DNA of 64,000 bases from Beaufortia kweichowensis. Lineage: Eukaryota; Chordata; Actinopteri; Cypriniformes; Gastromyzontidae. The notes under the pieces were generated by a model, which was not told the origin of the DNA, did not search any database, and worked only from the letters and a program-made list of their open reading frames with translations. Positions within the stretch are counted from its first letter, which is position 1. The number at the start of each line of letters is the position of its first letter. The stretch is from positions 18,064,149 through 18,128,148 of the forward strand of contig CM032801.1 of assembly GCA_019155185.1 (NCBI GenBank). The letters are read 5' to 3'. Made by a program: the position numbers and the translations under genes. Positions 62,160-64,000 of the stretch are shown piece by piece.

Positions 62160-64000
62160 TTCAGAGAAGCAGCAACAACCACACAGACAAAGAGAAATAT
62201 TCTGAGGCTGTGACTGCTTACATCTTATAGTGCACAGATGATGTCACCGCAGAAAAAACCATCACTAGTCAGGCAAACCAGAAACCGTGGTTGACAGGAG
62301 AAGTGTTCAAGCTTCTGAGGGCACAGGATGCAGCTTTCAGAGCCGCTGACACTGCAGGCCTAGCAACAGCAGTATAAAATATCTGGACATTTCATCAGCA
62401 GAGTCCAAACGGACTATAAATCTAAACAGACTATAAACCCTCACCACGGACCTGTGACAGTGACACATCTCTGCTTAACAGCCTCAATGAATTCTGTGGC
62501 CGATTTGAGACCTATAACAACACACAGGCACAGAATATCCCACCTTTCCCACATGAGCGGGCTGTGTGTCACGCACCAGACCCTTATGAGGAGCAACCCA
62601 GACAAGGCAGCAGGTACAGACAACATACCTGGTCTTGCTCTTAAGAATTGTGCCGAAGAACTCAAGAATGTACTAACTGACATCTTTAACATCTTGCTGA
62701 GTCAGGCAGTCGTCCCTAAGTGCTTCAAGGCCACCACAATAATCCCAGTTATTGTGCAGCACATAAAATCCATTCTTTCTCCCTCCCACGACACATTCCA
62801 GTTTGCATACAGAACCAACAGGTTCGCGGAGGACGCCCTGACACACCTGGACACCAAAGATTTATGCGTGCGTATGCTGTTCCTGGACTTTAGCTCAGCC
62901 TTTAACACAATCATCCCCCAGCAGCTAATAAACAATCTGAGACACCTTAGACAAAAAAGCTTCTAAAACCGTCACACCAAAAGCAGGGTCAGCACAAAGC
63001 ACTCTTCACCCTGTTGACCCATGATTGTGTACCCAGTTACAATACCAACCACATCGCCAAGTTTACAGGCGACACAACTGTAGTGTGTCTCGTCACCAAC
63101 AACAATAGAAGCCAACTACAGGAGGCTAGGTGAGCCAACTGGTCCAGTGGTGTAACGACAACAATCTCTTCCTCAAGCGTGGGAAGACCAAAGAAATGGT
63201 CATTGACTTCAGAAGAGGACCTCCACTGCAGTCCCCACTAACCATCAAGCGGGCCGCTTGAGTCATGAGGGGTGAACAGCACCAAGTTCCCAGGGGTTGG
63301 ACATCTCTGAGCACTCCCTTGTGGATATCTTCCACACCCGCCTCACTAGCAGAGCCATTAGCATCGCAGCAGATGGTTCACACCCGTCAAACCTCCACTT
63401 CAGCCTATTGCCTTCAGAGAGGAGATACCGGAGCCTCCGGGCTCATTCCACAAGGCTTTCTAACAACTTCATCCACCAGGTTGTCAGGATGCTAAACTCG
63501 TGCTGCACATCATCTCCCTCCTCCCTTACCTACTTCTGACCTCTAAAAACTACAGTTCACCCCACACTTCTTTCATGGCAGAGAACTCACATGGACCTGT
63601 CTACAAACACCAATACAAACATTACATGTGTGGACCATTCAAATCTGTCACTGTTTGCACTACTGTCATACTGCTGCTATTCTGTATTGTATCTTACAAA
63701 AGGACTCCATACCCAGAATTATTCAACGTTGCATTCATTTGATGTATATTTGCACTCTTGGGAGTATAGTGTATATAAACAGACTTCACTGTTTACATCT
63801 ATTTAGAGGATAATGAACGTTCACAATTATCCACAAGTATTTTGTATAGGATGTATTTATCCCCTTAGATGTATATTTGCATATTTAACGTAATTCACTG
63901 TTTTACATTTACTCGTGTATATTCATTCAGATGTTAAAAGGATATTTTCCATCGCTTATTTATATCTATTTATTACAAGTTCAAGTTGAAGTTTATTTGT
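62160..64000 (+). mobile_element. Decayed LINE (Rex1/L2-like reverse transcriptase), internally deleted
   Basis: A linker (KPWLTGEVFKLLRAQDAAFR-like, near 62288) is followed by the RT frame at 62454-62966. That frame has NPDKAAGTDNIPGLALKNCA, FQFAYRTNRFAEDALTHLDT and LFLDFSSAFNTIIPQ. The block leading to PQG is deleted. The active-site region at about 63060 reads FTGDT where FADDT is expected. The C-terminal part (SLLPSERRYRSLRAHSTRLS) is at about 63390-63460. It reaches the window end and is not functional. Confidence 0.72.

Overview
The window is vertebrate nuclear DNA, almost certainly from a teleost and perhaps a cyprinid-like otophysan. The evidence is a split gene with canonical GT/AG introns that encodes the HEAT-repeat protein HEATR5B. 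Around it lies a typical fish transposon load: Tx1-type and L2-type LINEs, esterase-bearing LINEs, hAT and Harbinger-like DNA transposons, a V-type SINE, a Tc1/mariner remnant and an endogenous-retrovirus env scrap. Nothing prokaryotic is present. Most transposon reading frames are broken by small indels. Many of these look like unpolished long-read errors.

Layout. Bases 1-16725 and 16826-33917 are inverted copies of each other around a 100-N gap (16726-16825). The left arm runs past the window start. From the outside in, each arm holds: a Tx1-type LINE (Tx1-A), a GA/TC tract, a fragment of an esterase-family LINE, a 1.4-1.55 kb minisatellite, a second Tx1-type LINE (Tx1-B) carrying a Harbinger-like MITE and an unidentified 1.2 kb insert, the last two HEATR5B exons with the 3' UTR, a Tc1/mariner fragment, an ERV env fragment, L2 LINEs, and an LTR-like repeat at the gap. 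The right arm is collinear with the rest of the gene. The left arm is therefore best read as a duplicate, either an alternate haplotig placed head to head or a genuine inverted duplication.

From 35.7 to 51.1 kb two complete-length non-LTR elements (E1 at 36460-44612 and E2 at 44786-50950) lie in tandem, each bounded by long (GA)n tracts. Tx1-A is also bounded on both sides by the same microsatellite. Three elements from two LINE families thus sit in one GA/TC array, which suggests microsatellite-targeted insertion. E1 also carries a CAGTG-ended DNA element that itself contains a hAT-type element with a plausible 8-bp target duplication.

From 51.2 to 61.8 kb on the minus strand there are 21 consecutive HEATR5B exons. 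The next exon (24546-24759) and the terminal exon (24121-24428) lie beyond a 26.5 kb intron filled with the elements above. All 23 exons have compatible splice phases and together encode about 1,370 residues, the C-terminal two thirds of the protein. The 5' exons lie beyond the window or were not found. The window ends with a decayed LINE at 62.2-64.0 kb.
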